Below are positions 47,146 to 56,043 of a stretch of 64,000 nucleotides of DNA, piece by piece. The translations under genes were made by a program, and so were the position numbers. Positions within the stretch are counted from its first letter, which is position 1. Every line of letters begins with the position of its first letter. The DNA comes from Bacillus sp. Marseille-Q1617 (lineage in GTDB: Bacteria; Bacillota; Bacilli; Bacillales; Bacillaceae_B): positions 534,001-598,000 of the forward strand of contig NZ_CAHJXM010000002.1 of assembly GCF_903645295.1 (NCBI RefSeq), given 5' to 3'. Below the pieces are notes generated by a model, which ran no database searches, had not been told where the DNA came from, and saw only the letters and a list, made by a program, of their open reading frames with translations.

Positions 47146-49146
47146 ATGTTTAAAAAAATGTTCTTGCTTAGTCTGGTTGCTGCGGCGGGAATTTTGATGG
47201 CAGGCTGTCAGGAGAAAGCTCAGCCTGATGATCGATTGAAAGAGTATGTCGATCTTTGGAACGACAAGAAGTTTGAAAAAATGTATGATTCATATCTTTC
47301 ATCTTCCGCAAAAGAAACCTATAAAAAAGAAGATGTCGTAAAACGGACAAATGACATATATGAAGATTTGGCTGTTACGGATCTGAAGGTAAATTTTAAA
47401 AAGCCAAAAGAAGAAAAAGAGTGGGATAAGGAAAAAGAGGCAGATTTCCCTGTCACTATCACAATGAATACATTGGCGGGCGAGGTTTCTTATGAGGAAA
47501 CTGTCACCCTTCGGAAACAGGAAAAAGACGATGAAGAGAATTGGTATGTCGATTGGAAGCCGGCATTCATCCTCCCTGAATTGGAAAAAGGGGATAAAGT
47601 CGGCGTTGAGAGTATCCCTGCCAAGCGGGGCGAAATCTATGACCGGAATGAAAATCCGCTGGCAATAAACGGTGAGGCTTTTCAAATCGGCATCGTGCCA
47701 AAGGAATTTAAAGACAGCGATCTGAAAAAGCTGTCATCCCTCTTGGAAATATCGCCTGAAGCGATTCAGAAAGAATTAGATCAAAGCTGGGTCCAGCCCG
47801 AATATTTTGTACCGGTTAAGAAGCTGCCGATATCCGAACGGCCGCTAGCACTGGATATCATCGAGCTGCCTGGCCTCTATTCAAAAAGAGTGGAAGCCCG
47901 CCAATATCCTTACGGTGAAGCGGCTGCCCATATTACAGGGTATCTCGGAAAAATTAACGCAGAGAAGCTGGAGAAATTAAAGGATGAAGGGTATACGGCG
48001 CAATCCTTACTCGGTATAAGCGGGGCGGAGGAAGTATACGAGGAGAAGCTCCGCGGTCAAAGCGGTCAGCGAATCTATCTGACTAAAGTGAACGGAGAAG
48101 AAGTGACGGTCGCTGAACAGGAAGTGGAAGACGGGAAAAAAATCATGTTGACATTGGATGCCGAAATGCAGAAAAAACTGTACGACCAGATGAAGGATGA
48201 AGTCGGGACGGCCGCGGCTGTCAATCCTGAAACTGGAGAGGCATTGGCACTTGTGAGCGTCCCATCCTATGATCCGAATGAATTTGCACTCGGGATGGCC
48301 GGTGATAAGTTTGACAAGATTTATAACGATCCCGATCAGCCGTTGCGAAATCGTTTCAACAAGACGTATTCACCAGGTTCTGCGATGAAGGGAATCACCG
48401 CTTCGGTTGGCTTGAAGTCAGGGAAGCTTGATCCCGACAAAACGTTTAAGATAAATGGAAAGACGTGGAGAAAGGATGAATCCTGGGGAGGTTACAAGAT
48501 TGTCAGGGTCTTTGATAATGACAGCGTAGTGGATCTCGAAAGTGCCATGAAGTACTCGGATAATATTTACTTTGCCAGAGTGGGAATGGAAATGGGTGCT
48601 GAAACCTTTATCCAAGGTCTGAAGGATTTCGGGTTCGGTGAAGAGATTCCTATGTCTTACCCCGTTACGAAATCGCAAATTTCTAATGACGGCAGCATTT
48701 CCAAAGAAATCCTGCTTGCGGATTCAGCCTTTGGGCAAGGAGAGGTCCTGATGAGTATTGTTCACCTGGCCAGTGCTTATGGCGGCATCATCAACGATGG
48801 CACCATGATGAAGCCGGTTCTCTTGAAGGATGAAGAACAAGGAGTGTGGAAAGAGGGGCTGTTGAGTCCTGAGCAGTCTCAGCTGATGAGAACGAACCTC
48901 CGGAAAGTCGTTTCTGAGGGAATCGCGGGTAAGGCTCAGGTTGCCGGTAAAGAGATAGCTGGTAAAACTGGCACAGCCGAAATTAAATCGGAACAGGGAA
49001 CGACAGGGAAAGAAAATGGATTGTTCGTTTCCTATGACCAGAAGAATCCTGAGTTTGTACTCGCGATGCTTCTTGAAGGTGTGGAAGACCGCGGCGGAAG
49101 TACGCATACGGTACAGGTGGCGCAGAAGTTCTATTCGAATTATTGA
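47146..49146 (+). CDS. pbpC: Penicillin-binding protein 3, MecA-like class B transpeptidase
   Basis: 666 residues. Lipobox LMAGC after MFKKMFLLSLVAAAGI, an NTF2-like MecA N-terminal domain (residues 25-145), the PBP dimer domain with RGEIYDRN, and the transpeptidase domain with Ser412 in SPGSAMKG (SxxK), SDN and KTGTAE. It cross-links peptidoglycan outside the membrane. Proteins of this type tend to have low beta-lactam affinity. Length and layout match B. subtilis PbpC. ATG 47146 follows AAGGGGG. Confidence 0.93.
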   Translation: MFKKMFLLSLVAAAGILMAGCQEKAQPDDRLKEYVDLWNDKKFEKMYDSYLSSSAKETYKKEDVVKRTNDIYEDLAVTDLKVNFKKPKEEKEWDKEKEADFPVTITMNTLAGEVSYEETVTLRKQEKDDEENWYVDWKPAFILPELEKGDKVGVESIPAKRGEIYDRNENPLAINGEAFQIGIVPKEFKDSDLKKLSSLLEISPEAIQKELDQSWVQPEYFVPVKKLPISERPLALDIIELPGLYSKRVEARQYPYGEAAAHITGYLGKINAEKLEKLKDEGYTAQSLLGISGAEEVYEEKLRGQSGQRIYLTKVNGEEVTVAEQEVEDGKKIMLTLDAEMQKKLYDQMKDEVGTAAAVNPETGEALALVSVPSYDPNEFALGMAGDKFDKIYNDPDQPLRNRFNKTYSPGSAMKGITASVGLKSGKLDPDKTFKINGKTWRKDESWGGYKIVRVFDNDSVVDLESAMKYSDNIYFARVGMEMGAETFIQGLKDFGFGEEIPMSYPVTKSQISNDGSISKEILLADSAFGQGEVLMSIVHLASAYGGIINDGTMMKPVLLKDEEQGVWKEGLLSPEQSQLMRTNLRKVVSEGIAGKAQVAGKEIAGKTGTAEIKSEQGTTGKENGLFVSYDQKNPEFVLAMLLEGVEDRGGSTHTVQVAQKFYSNY

Positions 49147-49174
49147 TTGGACTTAACTTGATATTTTGATTTGG

Positions 49175-49203
49175 CCTGCCGGGTGGTTCTCGGCAGGTTT
49201 TTA
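49175..49203 (+). terminator. Terminator of pbpC
   Basis: Stem CCTGCCG / CGGCAGG followed by TTTTTA. Confidence 0.8.
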
Positions 49204-49266
49204 ATATTTGTGGGTGTCAGGGGTTTTGGTTTGTTCCGTATTTTTCTAAGTGACGGAATTATTGGC

Positions 49267-49372
49267 GGAATCGAAAGATTAATGTTGAAAACTCGAAGAA
49301 TAATGGTTAAAACTAAAAGATTATAGGCCCAAACTCGAAGATTTTCGAGTGAAACTAAAAGACTTTTTTCTA
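49267..49372. repeat. Degenerate ~21-bp tandem repeat
   Basis: Five units with phase 21-22 bases, each built on AAACTCGAAGAT or AAACTAAAAGAT (near 49267, 49288, 49309, 49330, 49352). Alternating CTCGAAGA and CTAAAAGA types. It lies in the 467-base gap between pbpC and the reductase gene; the rest of that gap shows only the pbpC terminator. Confidence 0.55.
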
Positions 49373-49613
49373 ACCTCATACAAACAACTCTTGAACTCAT
49401 AGATTTTGACCGCGTATAATCTATTTCTCCAACAAAGCCTGCCCATCTCCCTTTAATTTACTACATGAACCTAGGATTCCCGACACTTTTACCCTTAAAA
49501 CCATTCCGCCAATTGGAAATATCTTAAACACCCTCCCAAACGACATACCGCCTGTCGAATTATGCTATGATAGGATAAACCAATGTGGCGAAATCACAAC
49601 AGGAGTGATTATC

Positions 49614-50672
49614 TTGAACCTATTTCTGACAGGCTCGACAGGTTTCCTTGGCGGGAAACTTATCAAGAACCTTTTACAGGATAAACAGAACGAAGTCTAT
49701 ATTTTAGTAAGGAATGTAGAAAAGGCGGAGACCCTCAGAGACTCATTTGCATCAGCCGACCAGCAGCGGATCCATATCTACCAAGGGGACATTACTTACC
49801 CTAAGGGAGGGTTGTCGGATGAAGATATCGAGTGGCTTACAAATAAAATAGATGCCGTCTACCATTTAGCAGCTCTCGTAAAATTCGATCTTAATTTAAG
49901 GGACGAATTGTTTGCAGCAAACTACGACGGAACAAAACATATACTCGAATTGGCATCCATCATGCAAGTCAAAAAGTTCTACTATGTTAGCACGGCATAC
50001 ACAGTAGGAACGTTGACTCATGGGATGGAAGAGCTGTACCCAACAAACAGACGCTTCAACAACCCTTACGAGGAGAGCAAAGTGAAATCTGAACATCTAG
50101 TATTCTCGTACAGAGACAAAATGGATATTTCCATATTCAGACCGGCCATCATTGTCGGCGATTCAAAGACAGGGGAAGCCGATTCGCAGTTTACCCTGTA
50201 CGGATTCATGCGTGCCCTCGCTGTCTTTAAACGTAAATCAGCTCGGAAAAATGACAACAACCGAACATATAGGCTGCTGGCTGCCAAGAACGGAACGTCC
50301 AACCTGGTGCCGGTCGATTATGTTGCCGACATTCTCAGCCTGGCACCTCAGAAAGCAGAAGCGGATAAAATTTATCACATTACAAATCCGAACCCTCCGA
50401 CAAACTTTGATTTGTTGGAAATGCTAAAAGAAGCATTGGAATTCCACAGCTTGTCTGTTGTGGAAAGTTCGGATGAGCAGCTTGATGTAGAAGAAGTGAA
50501 ATTGAACAGTTTGATTGATGTTTTTAAAGTCTATCTTGAGGGGAACCTTTCATTTGAAGACAGGAATACGCAAGAGCTTATTCGGGGGACAAATATTTCT
50601 CATTTAGATATGTCTGAAGATACGATTGAAATGATAATCAAGGCTGGTTATAAAACAAAAGAGGTAATATAG
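49614..50672 (+). CDS. NAD(P)-dependent SDR, thioester-reductase-like
   Basis: About 352 residues. TTG 49614 is chosen because AGGAGTGAT precedes it; GTG 49605 lies within that site. Rossmann motif LTGSTGFLGGKLIKNLL, then YVSTAYTVGT and catalytic pair YEESK (NPYEESKVKSEHL). The family is the NAD_binding_4 (fatty acyl-CoA/carrier thioester reductase-like) group of extended SDRs. The C-terminal 90 residues are divergent. Substrate unknown; it stands alone. Confidence 0.75.
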   Translation: MNLFLTGSTGFLGGKLIKNLLQDKQNEVYILVRNVEKAETLRDSFASADQQRIHIYQGDITYPKGGLSDEDIEWLTNKIDAVYHLAALVKFDLNLRDELFAANYDGTKHILELASIMQVKKFYYVSTAYTVGTLTHGMEELYPTNRRFNNPYEESKVKSEHLVFSYRDKMDISIFRPAIIVGDSKTGEADSQFTLYGFMRALAVFKRKSARKNDNNRTYRLLAAKNGTSNLVPVDYVADILSLAPQKAEADKIYHITNPNPPTNFDLLEMLKEALEFHSLSVVESSDEQLDVEEVKLNSLIDVFKVYLEGNLSFEDRNTQELIRGTNISHLDMSEDTIEMIIKAGYKTKEVI

Positions 50673-50709
50673 AGAACAAGAGGCTGAGATTAGTTGTTTT
50701 GGTCTATGT

Positions 50710-50758
50710 AACCCGAACTGATTTGCATTTTATGAGGCAAATCAGTTCGGGTTTTAGT
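50710..50758 (+). terminator. Terminator of the SDR gene
   Basis: 17-base stem AACCCGAACTGATTTGC / GCAAATCAGTTCGGGTT with T tail. Confidence 0.85.
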
Positions 50759-50791
50759 TTTGTTAAGTATACAAATAGATTTTGACTCTTA

Positions 50792-50928
50792 CCAGCGGTT
50801 GATTGGAGTGCAAGACGAAGACTCCTGCGGGAAGAGTAGCTAATGTGAGACCCCGCAGGAGTGAAAGCGACGAGGAGGCTCACAAGCTACCCGCGGAAAG
50901 CGAAGTCTTGCACGGAAATCAATAGCGG
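50792..50928. repeat. Foldback intergenic repeat, copy 4 (137 bp)
   Basis: Inner stem TAGCTAATGTGAG / CTCACAAGCTA, outer stem CCAGCGGTTGATT / AATCAATAGCGG and GTGCAAGAC / GTCTTGCAC. In the 555-base gap before ppaC; beyond it the gap is AT-rich and without a gene. Confidence 0.8.
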
Positions 50929-51227
50929 TAATTAAGCTCCTATACTTCAATTATTCGTCTTATGTGAGTATTGTTAGCTTTGTCTCAGCCCTTTATTCTG
51001 AAAGAGAAATCACCACATATTTTGCAGTCTCTTTAAATGGAAGCTTTCTTCCTTTCATTTGTGTTTTACCACAACATTTAATAAGATAAATCATGAACCA
51101 TTCCCTCAATTTTCTTGCCTCCAAAAAATTAACAAACTAGCGAAAACCACGATGAAATATGGTACTATAAGAAAATGTAAAGAGAGAAATTCCTAACATT
51201 AAAATACATAGAGTAAGGAGAATGATC

Positions 51228-52154
51228 ATGAGTAAAACACTTATTTTCGGTCACAAAAATCCTGATACGGATACAATCACGTCAGCACTAGTGTATGCTG
51301 ATTTAAAATCAAAAATCGGTATGGACGTGGAGCCTGTCCGTTTGGGAGAAGTGAACGGTGAAACACAATACGCGCTGGATTATTTCAAGGTAGAAGCGCC
51401 TCGTTTGGTAGAAACAGTGGCAAACGAAACGGACACAGTCATCCTTGTCGACCACAACGAGCGTCAGCAAAGTGCAGATGATATCGAAAAAGTACGTGTT
51501 CTTGAGGTTATCGACCACCACCGTATCGCAAACTTTGAAACAGCGGATCCTTTATACTACCGCGCAGAGCCGGTTGGATGTACGGCAACGATTTTAAACA
51601 AAATCTATAAGGAAAAAGGTGTGGAAGTAACGAAGGAAATGGCCGGATTAATGCTATCAGCAATCATCTCGGACTCCTTGTTATTCAAATCACCCACTTG
51701 CACAGACGAAGACGTGGCAGCAGCGAATGAATTGTCTGAAATCGCTGGCGTAGACGCTCAGGAATACGGTCTTGAAATGCTGAAAGCAGGAGCGGATACG
51801 AGCTCGAAATCGATCGCTGAGCTTGTGACCCTTGATGCGAAAGAATTCTCAATGGGTACGGCGAAAGTGGAAGTCGCTCAAGTGAACGTGGTAGACACGA
51901 ATGATGTTCTTGGACGCCAGGCTGAAATCGAAGCGGCGATGGAAACATTGATCAAAGAAAAAGGATTGGACCTTTTCCTATTGGTCGTGACAGACATCCT
52001 TGAAAACGACTCGACTGCACTTGCGCTTGGAAGCAAGCAGGCTGAAGTTGAGAAGGCATTCAATGTGAAGCTTGAGAACAACACAGCAGTGTTGAAGGGT
52101 GTAGTTTCTCGTAAGAAGCAAATCGTACCTGTTTTGACGGATGCGATCAAGTAA
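51228..52154 (+). CDS. ppaC: Manganese-dependent inorganic pyrophosphatase
   Basis: 308 residues from ATG 51228, with AAGGAG seven bases upstream; an ATG at 51222 is too close to the site. DHH-family enzyme hydrolysing pyrophosphate: metal motifs [14 protein letters not shown] and DHHRI; C-terminal DHHA2 domain with SRKKQIVP. It agrees in length with Bacillus PpaC. Single gene with a terminator. Confidence 0.95.
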   Translation: MSKTLIFGHKNPDTDTITSALVYADLKSKIGMDVEPVRLGEVNGETQYALDYFKVEAPRLVETVANETDTVILVDHNERQQSADDIEKVRVLEVIDHHRIANFETADPLYYRAEPVGCTATILNKIYKEKGVEVTKEMAGLMLSAIISDSLLFKSPTCTDEDVAAANELSEIAGVDAQEYGLEMLKAGADTSSKSIAELVTLDAKEFSMGTAKVEVAQVNVVDTNDVLGRQAEIEAAMETLIKEKGLDLFLLVVTDILENDSTALALGSKQAEVEKAFNVKLENNTAVLKGVVSRKKQIVPVLTDAIK

Positions 52155-52167
52155 TAAAGGTATGAAG

Positions 52168-52197
52168 GGAAGCGGTCTTAGGGCTGCTTCTTTTTTA
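52168..52197 (+). terminator. Terminator of ppaC
   Basis: Hairpin GAAGCGG / CTGCTTC followed by six Ts. Confidence 0.75.
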
Positions 52198-52230
52198 TTT
52201 GAATAGTTCTCATTAGTAATGCGTATTGAA

Positions 52231-52322
52231 GGGTGCCAGGCACAAAACGGCCTTATTGTTCCTGGCACAAAACTCTTAAAATGTTCCTGGCACAAAAACG
52301 CATAATTGTTCCTGGCACAATC
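52231..52322. repeat. REP-like cluster before the glyoxalase-fold gene
   Basis: GTGCCAGGCACAA followed by three GTTCCTGGCACAA words, 25-28 bases apart. Confidence 0.7.
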
Positions 52323-52355
52323 CCAAGTAAAAAACCATAAGAAAGAGGGCTCAAC

Positions 52356-52742
52356 ATGAACCTTAAACGAATCCATCACATCGCCATCATCTGTTCAGAC
52401 TATGAAAAATCAAAAGAGTTCTATGTTAACAAGCTGGGGCTCCAACCATTAAGAGAAGTCTACAGAGAAGAAAGACAATCATACAAACTGGACCTTGCTT
52501 TAAATGGTGAGTATGTCATTGAACTTTTTTCATTTCCGGATGCACCTGCGCGTCCAAGTTATCCGGAAGCAAAAGGGCTTCGCCACTTGGCATTTGAAGT
52601 AGAAAATATAGAAGAATCGGTGGTTGAACTTAATAAGCATGGGATTGTTCCTGAAGAAATCAGATTGGATCCTCATACACAAAAGCGATTTACCTTTTTT
52701 GAAGATCCGGATGGATTGCCATTGGAGTTATATGAAAGATAG
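52356..52742 (+). CDS. VOC (glyoxalase I-like) metalloprotein, YaeR/GloA2 type
   Basis: 128 residues, one complete VOC module pair: IHHIAIICSDYEKSKEFYVNKLGL, then LRHLAFEVENIEESV and FFEDPDGLPLELYE with metal ligands His and Glu. Close in pattern to the SMU1112c/YaeR group, whose substrate is not settled. ATG 52356 follows AAAGAGGG. Confidence 0.85.
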   Translation: MNLKRIHHIAIICSDYEKSKEFYVNKLGLQPLREVYREERQSYKLDLALNGEYVIELFSFPDAPARPSYPEAKGLRHLAFEVENIEESVVELNKHGIVPEEIRLDPHTQKRFTFFEDPDGLPLELYER

Positions 52743-52757
52743 AGTTTAATAAAATAA

Positions 52758-52935
52758 AAAGAGCACTTCCCACAAAGAGAAGTGCCGTCAACAGGTATTG
52801 TAATTTGTCGTTAGGTATATTAAATCATAGATGGAAAATGTGTGTATTTCCGTTCTGGGGCTATAATGTGGACTTATCCGGGCAGAACCTAATGAGATGA
52901 ACGTATTTCTTAGAAAATATTAAAATATTAATATT
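52758..52935 (-). ncRNA. Triplicated noncoding unit, copy 1 (candidate minus-strand small RNA)
   Basis: On the minus strand: AT-rich palindrome (52935-52914), about 100 variable bases, a TATGAT-type -10, then an invariant 25-base block (52812-52788, core ACAAATTACAATACCTGTTG) and a hairpin GCACTTC / GAAGTGC with T run (52785-52757). The hairpin is followed by Ts only on the minus strand. This copy has no regulator gene after it. Confidence 0.5.
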
Positions 52936-52986
52936 CAAGTTGCTATCCCAAACTCCCCTAAGCTCTCCAAACCAACCATCACACAA

Positions 52987-53167
52987 AAAAGAGCACTCCC
53001 CATAAAGAGAAGTGCCGTCAACAGGTATTGTAATTTGTCGTTAGATTTATTAAACCATATACCAAACATTCGTGTAATTTCAGTCTCGGGCCATTCTCAT
53101 GTAGAAATACCGGGAAAATTGAAGTTTTTTAAACGTTATCTGTTAAAATATAAATATATTAATATTT
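52987..53167 (-). ncRNA. Triplicated noncoding unit, copy 2, divergent from the first PlcR-like gene
   Basis: Same layout: AT-rich palindrome AAATATTAATATATTTATA (53167-53145), invariant block (53042-53018), hairpin GCACTTC / GGAGTGC with T run on the minus strand. Invariant block to AT motif is 127 bases (126 in the other two). The AT motif sits 20 bases before the regulator start. It shares the 444-base gap (52743-53186) with copy 1. Confidence 0.55.
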
Positions 53168-53186
53168 GGCTATAGGAGGGATGAAT

Positions 53187-54107
53187 GTGGATTACTCGGC
53201 AATTGGGACAAAGATCAGAGAGCTTAGAAAAGAGATTGGATTGACGCAAGGGGAGTTGGCAGAAGACATATGCACCCAGGCGTTGATCAGCCGTATTGAA
53301 AAAGGAGACATCTATCCAAGTGCCGCATCCCTCTATCAGATCTCGAAAAAATTAGGGGTTGATGTGAACTATTTCTTTGAAATTGGATCAACTCCCAGAT
53401 TGGATTATGTCAAAGAGGTTGAACGGCAGTTGCGGAAACTGAGGATTAAGTTGAAATACAACGAGATGATGGATGTAATCAAAGTGGAAGAGAGCAACCC
53501 TCTTTTTTATAAGGACTCTACCAATCTGCAGCTTCTTTATTGGCATAAAAGTATTTATTTATTCGAAGTTCAAAAAGATCATAAGAAAGCCATTGAAATT
53601 CTAAAGGAAGCCTTTCATCTTACTGCTTCCCCCAAAAAAGTACTGACGGAGAGAGAGATAGAAATCCTCATGACTCTGGGGGTCTTTGAGTTTAACTTAG
53701 GAAATCATGAACAATCGATGGAGTACTATGCTCAAGTCAAAAGTGCTTTAAATACTCTTGAGCATCTCAATGACAAGTCGATAAAAACAAGGCTTCTATA
53801 CAATATCGCCAGAAGCTTAACCCGTTTAGGAAACTACAAAGAGTCCACCGGATATTGCGAACAAGCCATAAAATGGTGTGTGGAAGAGGAGCATCTCTGG
53901 GGACTTGGAGAACTTTACTATCACATAGGACATAATTATGAGCAGGAAGGCAAACTGGAAGAGGCATTGCCATATATAGAAAAGTCGATGATCATATTTG
54001 AAATGCGCAATAATAACAGCTACCATTCCTATCTTTTGAAGAAAAAAGAACAGATCATCGCTAAAAGAAAAGAAAGAAACAGAAATAAAAAAGAGCACTC
54101 TCCTTAA
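53187..54107 (+). CDS. PlcR-like (HTH plus TPR) transcriptional regulator 1
   Basis: About 306 residues. GTG 53187 (MDYSAIGTKIRELRK) is chosen: AGGAGG lies seven bases upstream and the paralogue starts at the same residue; ATG 53181 is too close. The N-terminal XRE helix-turn-helix (GLTQGELAEDICTQALISRIEKGDIYPSAASL) closely follows PlcR, and the rest is helical TPR repeats (NLGNHEQSMEYYAQ, RLGNYKESTGYCEQAI, EQEGKLEEALPYIEKSM), the RRNPP-type peptide-binding fold. No peptide gene was found. Its 3' end overlaps the terminator of noncoding copy 3. A paralogue lies 193 bases downstream. Confidence 0.85.
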   Translation: MDYSAIGTKIRELRKEIGLTQGELAEDICTQALISRIEKGDIYPSAASLYQISKKLGVDVNYFFEIGSTPRLDYVKEVERQLRKLRIKLKYNEMMDVIKVEESNPLFYKDSTNLQLLYWHKSIYLFEVQKDHKKAIEILKEAFHLTASPKKVLTEREIEILMTLGVFEFNLGNHEQSMEYYAQVKSALNTLEHLNDKSIKTRLLYNIARSLTRLGNYKESTGYCEQAIKWCVEEEHLWGLGELYYHIGHNYEQEGKLEEALPYIEKSMIIFEMRNNNSYHSYLLKKKEQIIAKRKERNRNKKEHSP

Positions 54108-54267
54108 GGAAAGTGCCATCAACAGGTATTGTAATTTGTCGTTGATTCTATTAAAACATATAGTGAAAAAACATGTATTTGAACTCTGAGGTCCTGACAA
54201 GTAATGATAGCTTGTTTTTGTGAAAAATCATGCCGATTTCTGATAAAATATAAATATATTAATATTT
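54089..54267 (-). ncRNA. Triplicated noncoding unit, copy 3, divergent from the second PlcR-like gene
   Basis: AT-rich palindrome (54267-54245), invariant block (54143-54119), hairpin GCACTTTCC / GGAGAGTGC with T run. Relative to copies 1 and 2 both arms of the stem changed, keeping pairing. The terminator is antisense to the last codons of regulator 1. Confidence 0.55.
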
Positions 54268-54300
54268 CGTAATTCAAGTATGCAAAAGGACGGTGAGCAA

Positions 54301-55212
54301 TTGGACTACTCCTTGATAGGCAAGAAAATCAAAGAACTCCGTAAGATTGTCGGCTTGACTCAAGGGGAGCTGGCAGACGGAATATGTACCCAGGCCTTGA
54401 TCAGCAGGATTGAAAAAGGGGACATATACCCGAGTGCCACTGCTCTTTATCAAATTTCCAAAAAACTTGGTGTGGACGTCAACTACTTCTTTGAGATCGG
54501 TACGACTCCTAGGCTTGATTACATACAGGAAGTGGAGCGTCAATTACGGAAGCTGCGCATCAGGCTTAAGTATGAAGAGATGATGGAGATGGTAAAAGCG
54601 GAAGAAAAGAATCCTATCTTTTTCAAAGACAATCAAAACCTGCAACTTCTCCTTTGGCATAAGGGAATCTACATGTTTGAAATCGAAAAAAAGAGGGAGG
54701 ATGCAATCGCTACTTTTTATAAAGCCTTCCATCTCACTTATGATAGTAAAAAAGCATTGTCCGAAAGGGAAATGGAAATTCTCTTGAGTATCGGCGCCCT
54801 TGAGTTCACAGGCGAAAATTATGATAAATCTTTAGACATTTACAACGAAGTCAGACAGGGCTTGAGAATGTTTACTAAACTGAACGATAAGTCGATCAAA
54901 ACACGGATGCTTTATAATATCGCCAGAGTCTTGACGCGGTTAGGAAAACGCCAGGAATCCATCGAGCGGTGTGAAGAAGCCATCAGGTGGTGTCTGGAAG
55001 AGGAAAATCTGTACGGATTGGGACAATTGCACTACCATATCGGCTATAATCATGAGTTGGAAGGATCTTATGATAAAGCACTGGACTATATAGAGAAGTC
55101 CATCCTGATTTTCGATATGCTCCAGGACGACAAGTATCTATCCTATCTGATGAAGAAAAAGGAAGAAATCCTATCCAAGCAGGAAAACCTTAAAGAAGGG
55201 ACCATACAATGA
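54301..55212 (+). CDS. PlcR-like (HTH plus TPR) transcriptional regulator 2
   Basis: 303 residues; TTG 54301 (MDYSLIGKKIKELRK) after GGACGGTGAG. It is a close paralogue of regulator 1 across its full length: same HTH (GLTQGELADGICTQALISRIEKGDIYPSA) and TPR segments (LNDKSIKTRMLYNIARVLTRLGKRQES). The AT-rich palindrome lies about 34 bases before the start. The last four bases overlap the CBS-domain gene, so both are co-translated. Confidence 0.85.
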   Translation: MDYSLIGKKIKELRKIVGLTQGELADGICTQALISRIEKGDIYPSATALYQISKKLGVDVNYFFEIGTTPRLDYIQEVERQLRKLRIRLKYEEMMEMVKAEEKNPIFFKDNQNLQLLLWHKGIYMFEIEKKREDAIATFYKAFHLTYDSKKALSEREMEILLSIGALEFTGENYDKSLDIYNEVRQGLRMFTKLNDKSIKTRMLYNIARVLTRLGKRQESIERCEEAIRWCLEEENLYGLGQLHYHIGYNHELEGSYDKALDYIEKSILIFDMLQDDKYLSYLMKKKEEILSKQENLKEGTIQ

Positions 55213-55925
55213 ATACAACGACCTACTCACTATCGGAGCGATATGAAGTCGCATTCAATCAAATTCATGAGGCGTTGAAAAAGCAGGTGAAATCAAGGTC
55301 TGATAAATTCACCAGCCTCGTACACTCGGGACGGCATCACCGGGTCATCAGTACGTACCAGGATGAACTCTTTCAATATGCTAAACTGCGAAATGCACTG
55401 GTTCATGAAAAAACGGAATTAGGTTACTACATTGCCGAACCGCATAAGGAAGTAGTCGAGAGAATCGAAAAGATTGCACGTGTTCTTACCAATCCCAATT
55501 ATGCTTTGACCATAGCAACAAAAGACATCATCTTCTTCCAGCTGGAAGACAGTATCGAAGACGTCATCAATGGTATCAGAACATATAATTATTCTCAGTA
55601 CCCTGTTTATCAGGATGGGGTCTGCATGGGTTTAATGACCGCAAAAGGAATTGTAAAGTGGCTGGCAGAACGGATGATGGGGAGTATTGTAGACCTGGCC
55701 CATGTGAAAATTAAAGACGTTTTTCAACATGAGAAAGAACATCCATTAGCTTTTACGGCCAAATCGTCTACCATATTCGATGTGGAAGAATTATTTGAGC
55801 GTTATCATCAGCGTAAAGTTGATCTTGAAGCGGTCATCATAACGGAAAATGGACGGAAAGATGAGGTGCCGCTTGGAATCGTAACGGCGTGGGACCTGAT
55901 TGAAATTGACTATGCAGCAGACTAG
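55209..55925 (+). CDS. CBS-domain protein coupled to the PlcR-like regulator
   Basis: 238 residues. The N-terminal 90 residues are helical with HEALKKQVK and a LRNALVHEKTELGYYIAEPH segment, reminiscent of HEPN/Swt1-like or DUF4145-like helical proteins, but unassigned. The C-terminal half has two CBS motifs (YSQYPVYQDGVCMGLMTAKGIVKWLAE and DLEAVIITE...PLGIVTAWDLIEID), which usually bind adenine nucleotides. ATGA overlap with regulator 2 suggests joint function, perhaps an energy-sensing partner; that is inference. Confidence 0.75.
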   Translation: MNTTTYSLSERYEVAFNQIHEALKKQVKSRSDKFTSLVHSGRHHRVISTYQDELFQYAKLRNALVHEKTELGYYIAEPHKEVVERIEKIARVLTNPNYALTIATKDIIFFQLEDSIEDVINGIRTYNYSQYPVYQDGVCMGLMTAKGIVKWLAERMMGSIVDLAHVKIKDVFQHEKEHPLAFTAKSSTIFDVEELFERYHQRKVDLEAVIITENGRKDEVPLGIVTAWDLIEIDYAAD

Positions 55926-55927
55926 CT

Positions 55928-55964
55928 TGAAGCCTTCATGTAAGATCATGAAGGCTTTTCTCAT
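55928..55964 (+). terminator. Terminator of the regulator-CBS operon
   Basis: Stem GAAGCCTTCATG / CATGAAGGCTTTTC. Confidence 0.85.
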
Positions 55965-56043
55965 TTAATCCCCTTGAAAATCACATACAGGGAGGCAGGC
56001 TTTCATAATAATGGTTGTATAGGGTTCAGACAGGGGTGAAAGG

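Noticed and set aside
54164..54190. Eight-codon plus-strand ORF (MKKHVFEL) downstream of regulator 1 as a pheromone
   Set aside because: No signal sequence, no ribosome site, and not conserved in the matching position of copies 1 and 2.
53826..54200. Long minus-strand frame running across noncoding copy 3 (…NDKLQYLL…), with a similar frame in copies 1 and 2
   Set aside because: The shared peptide comes from the invariant 25-base block. Copy 1 has a stop just before it and no start, no copy has a ribosome site, and the frame runs through the terminator. RNA-level conservation explains it better.
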